NCBI GenBank assembly: GCA_012516225.1 | Contig: JAAYWX010000063.1 | Location: forward strand, 1 to 13,669 | Direction: 5' to 3' | Length of the DNA stretch: 13,669 nucleotides | DNA from: Clostridiales bacterium | Lineage (GTDB): Bacteria > Bacillota > Clostridia > Oscillospirales > Oscillospiraceae | Part shown: piece after piece, positions 13,349 through 13,669 of the stretch | Layout: the number at the start of each line of letters is the position of its first letter | How positions within the stretch are numbered: the stretch's first letter is position 1 | The notes under the pieces: generated by a model | The model's input: the letters and a program-made list of their open reading frames with translations, nothing else | Databases searched by the model: none | What the model was told of the DNA's origin: nothing | Position numbers and translations under genes: made by a program

Positions 13349-13669
13349 TCAGTTCGGCAGGCTGATGTCATAAGAACCGGAAATTTTGCATGTGACATCT
13401 ACATTTATTTTCAATTGGGGATATATTTCAGTCCATTGTTTTTCGATTTTTTTCCATTTATATGGGTGCTGAATAACTATTCTATCGGAAAGTCCAATGC
13501 AGTCTATCCCATAGAGTTTAGACGTTTTGATAACGTCTTCCATGCGCACCTTTATATATTCGGCTTCCTCTGAGCAAAGCCCGCTAAGTGCCGCTTCTGT
13601 GGTTATATCTTCTTTTGATTGCTGTTCCGGTATTGCACTGAGTACTGAAGTCTTATAGGTCACGCTTTC
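13349..13669 (-). CDS. Spore germination lipoprotein, Ger(x)C/GerKC family, C-terminal part
   Basis: The frame is open to the right edge, so the N terminus with its lipid-attachment signal is missing and about 106 residues are visible. The end matches the Ger(x)C C-terminal domain: a long helix (CSEEAEYIKVRMEDVIKTSK), then YGIDCIGLSDRIVIQHPYKW, KKIEKQWTEIYPQLKINVDV and a final strand. In this family the motif reads roughly D-x-x-G-hydrophobic-G, a spacer, then HP-x-x-WK-x-x-x-x-x-W. Ger(x)C is the C subunit of germinant receptors, a lipoprotein on the outer face of the spore inner membrane. Reading order on the minus strand is C, small ORF, B. The A subunit would be expected upstream, beyond the window. 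Confidence 0.88.
   Translation of the reverse strand, partial: ESVTYKTSVLSAIPEQQSKEDITTEAALSGLCSEEAEYIKVRMEDVIKTSKLYGIDCIGLSDRIVIQHPYKWKKIEKQWTEIYPQLKINVDVTCKISGSYDISLPN

Overview
The window looks like a chromosome segment of a spore-forming Firmicute of the class Clostridia. The reasons are a gerA-type spore germination operon, a Spo0A-type DNA-binding protein, strong AGGAGG ribosome binding sites, mid-to-low GC and Clostridia-like protein sequences. I cannot name the species from this alone.

Layout, left to right. Positions 1-170 are the inner start and outer end of an IS3-family insertion sequence whose transposase reads off the left edge. The visible transposase start is frameshifted, and its ribosome binding site sits in a hairpin. 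A membrane zinc metallopeptidase of the YugP type (381-1076, +) follows with its own terminator. Next come a secreted zinc-dependent lipase of the Geobacillus/Staphylococcus type (1300-2547, +) and, convergent to it, an oleate hydratase (2824-4596, -). A second minus-strand transcription unit encodes an MMPL/RND exporter (6973-9057) and an exported Leu-x-x-Gly repeat protein (4963-6915), and ends in a clear terminator. A TetR-family regulator with its own promoter and terminator (9510-10067, -) lies just upstream.

The right part is regulatory and sporulation related. An ECF-type sigma factor (10222-10776, -) is divergent from what looks like the cytoplasmic stub of a membrane anti-sigma protein (10954-11232, +). 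A free-standing Spo0A effector domain with no receiver domain (11502-11861, +) comes next. Last is the tail of a minus-strand germination operon: gerXC (partial at the right edge), a small membrane ORF broken by an in-frame TAA, and gerXB (11988-13076).

Two themes deserve attention. First, lipase, oleate hydratase, MMPL pump, repeat protein and TetR regulator could together release, hydrate and export unsaturated fatty acids. This is inference from gene identity and adjacency; the parallel is the FarE/FarR fatty-acid efflux pair of Staphylococcus aureus. Second, several regulatory or membrane genes look damaged or reduced: the transposase, the anti-sigma-like stub, the split small germination ORF and the receiver-less Spo0A. 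I saw no tRNA, rRNA or CRISPR array.
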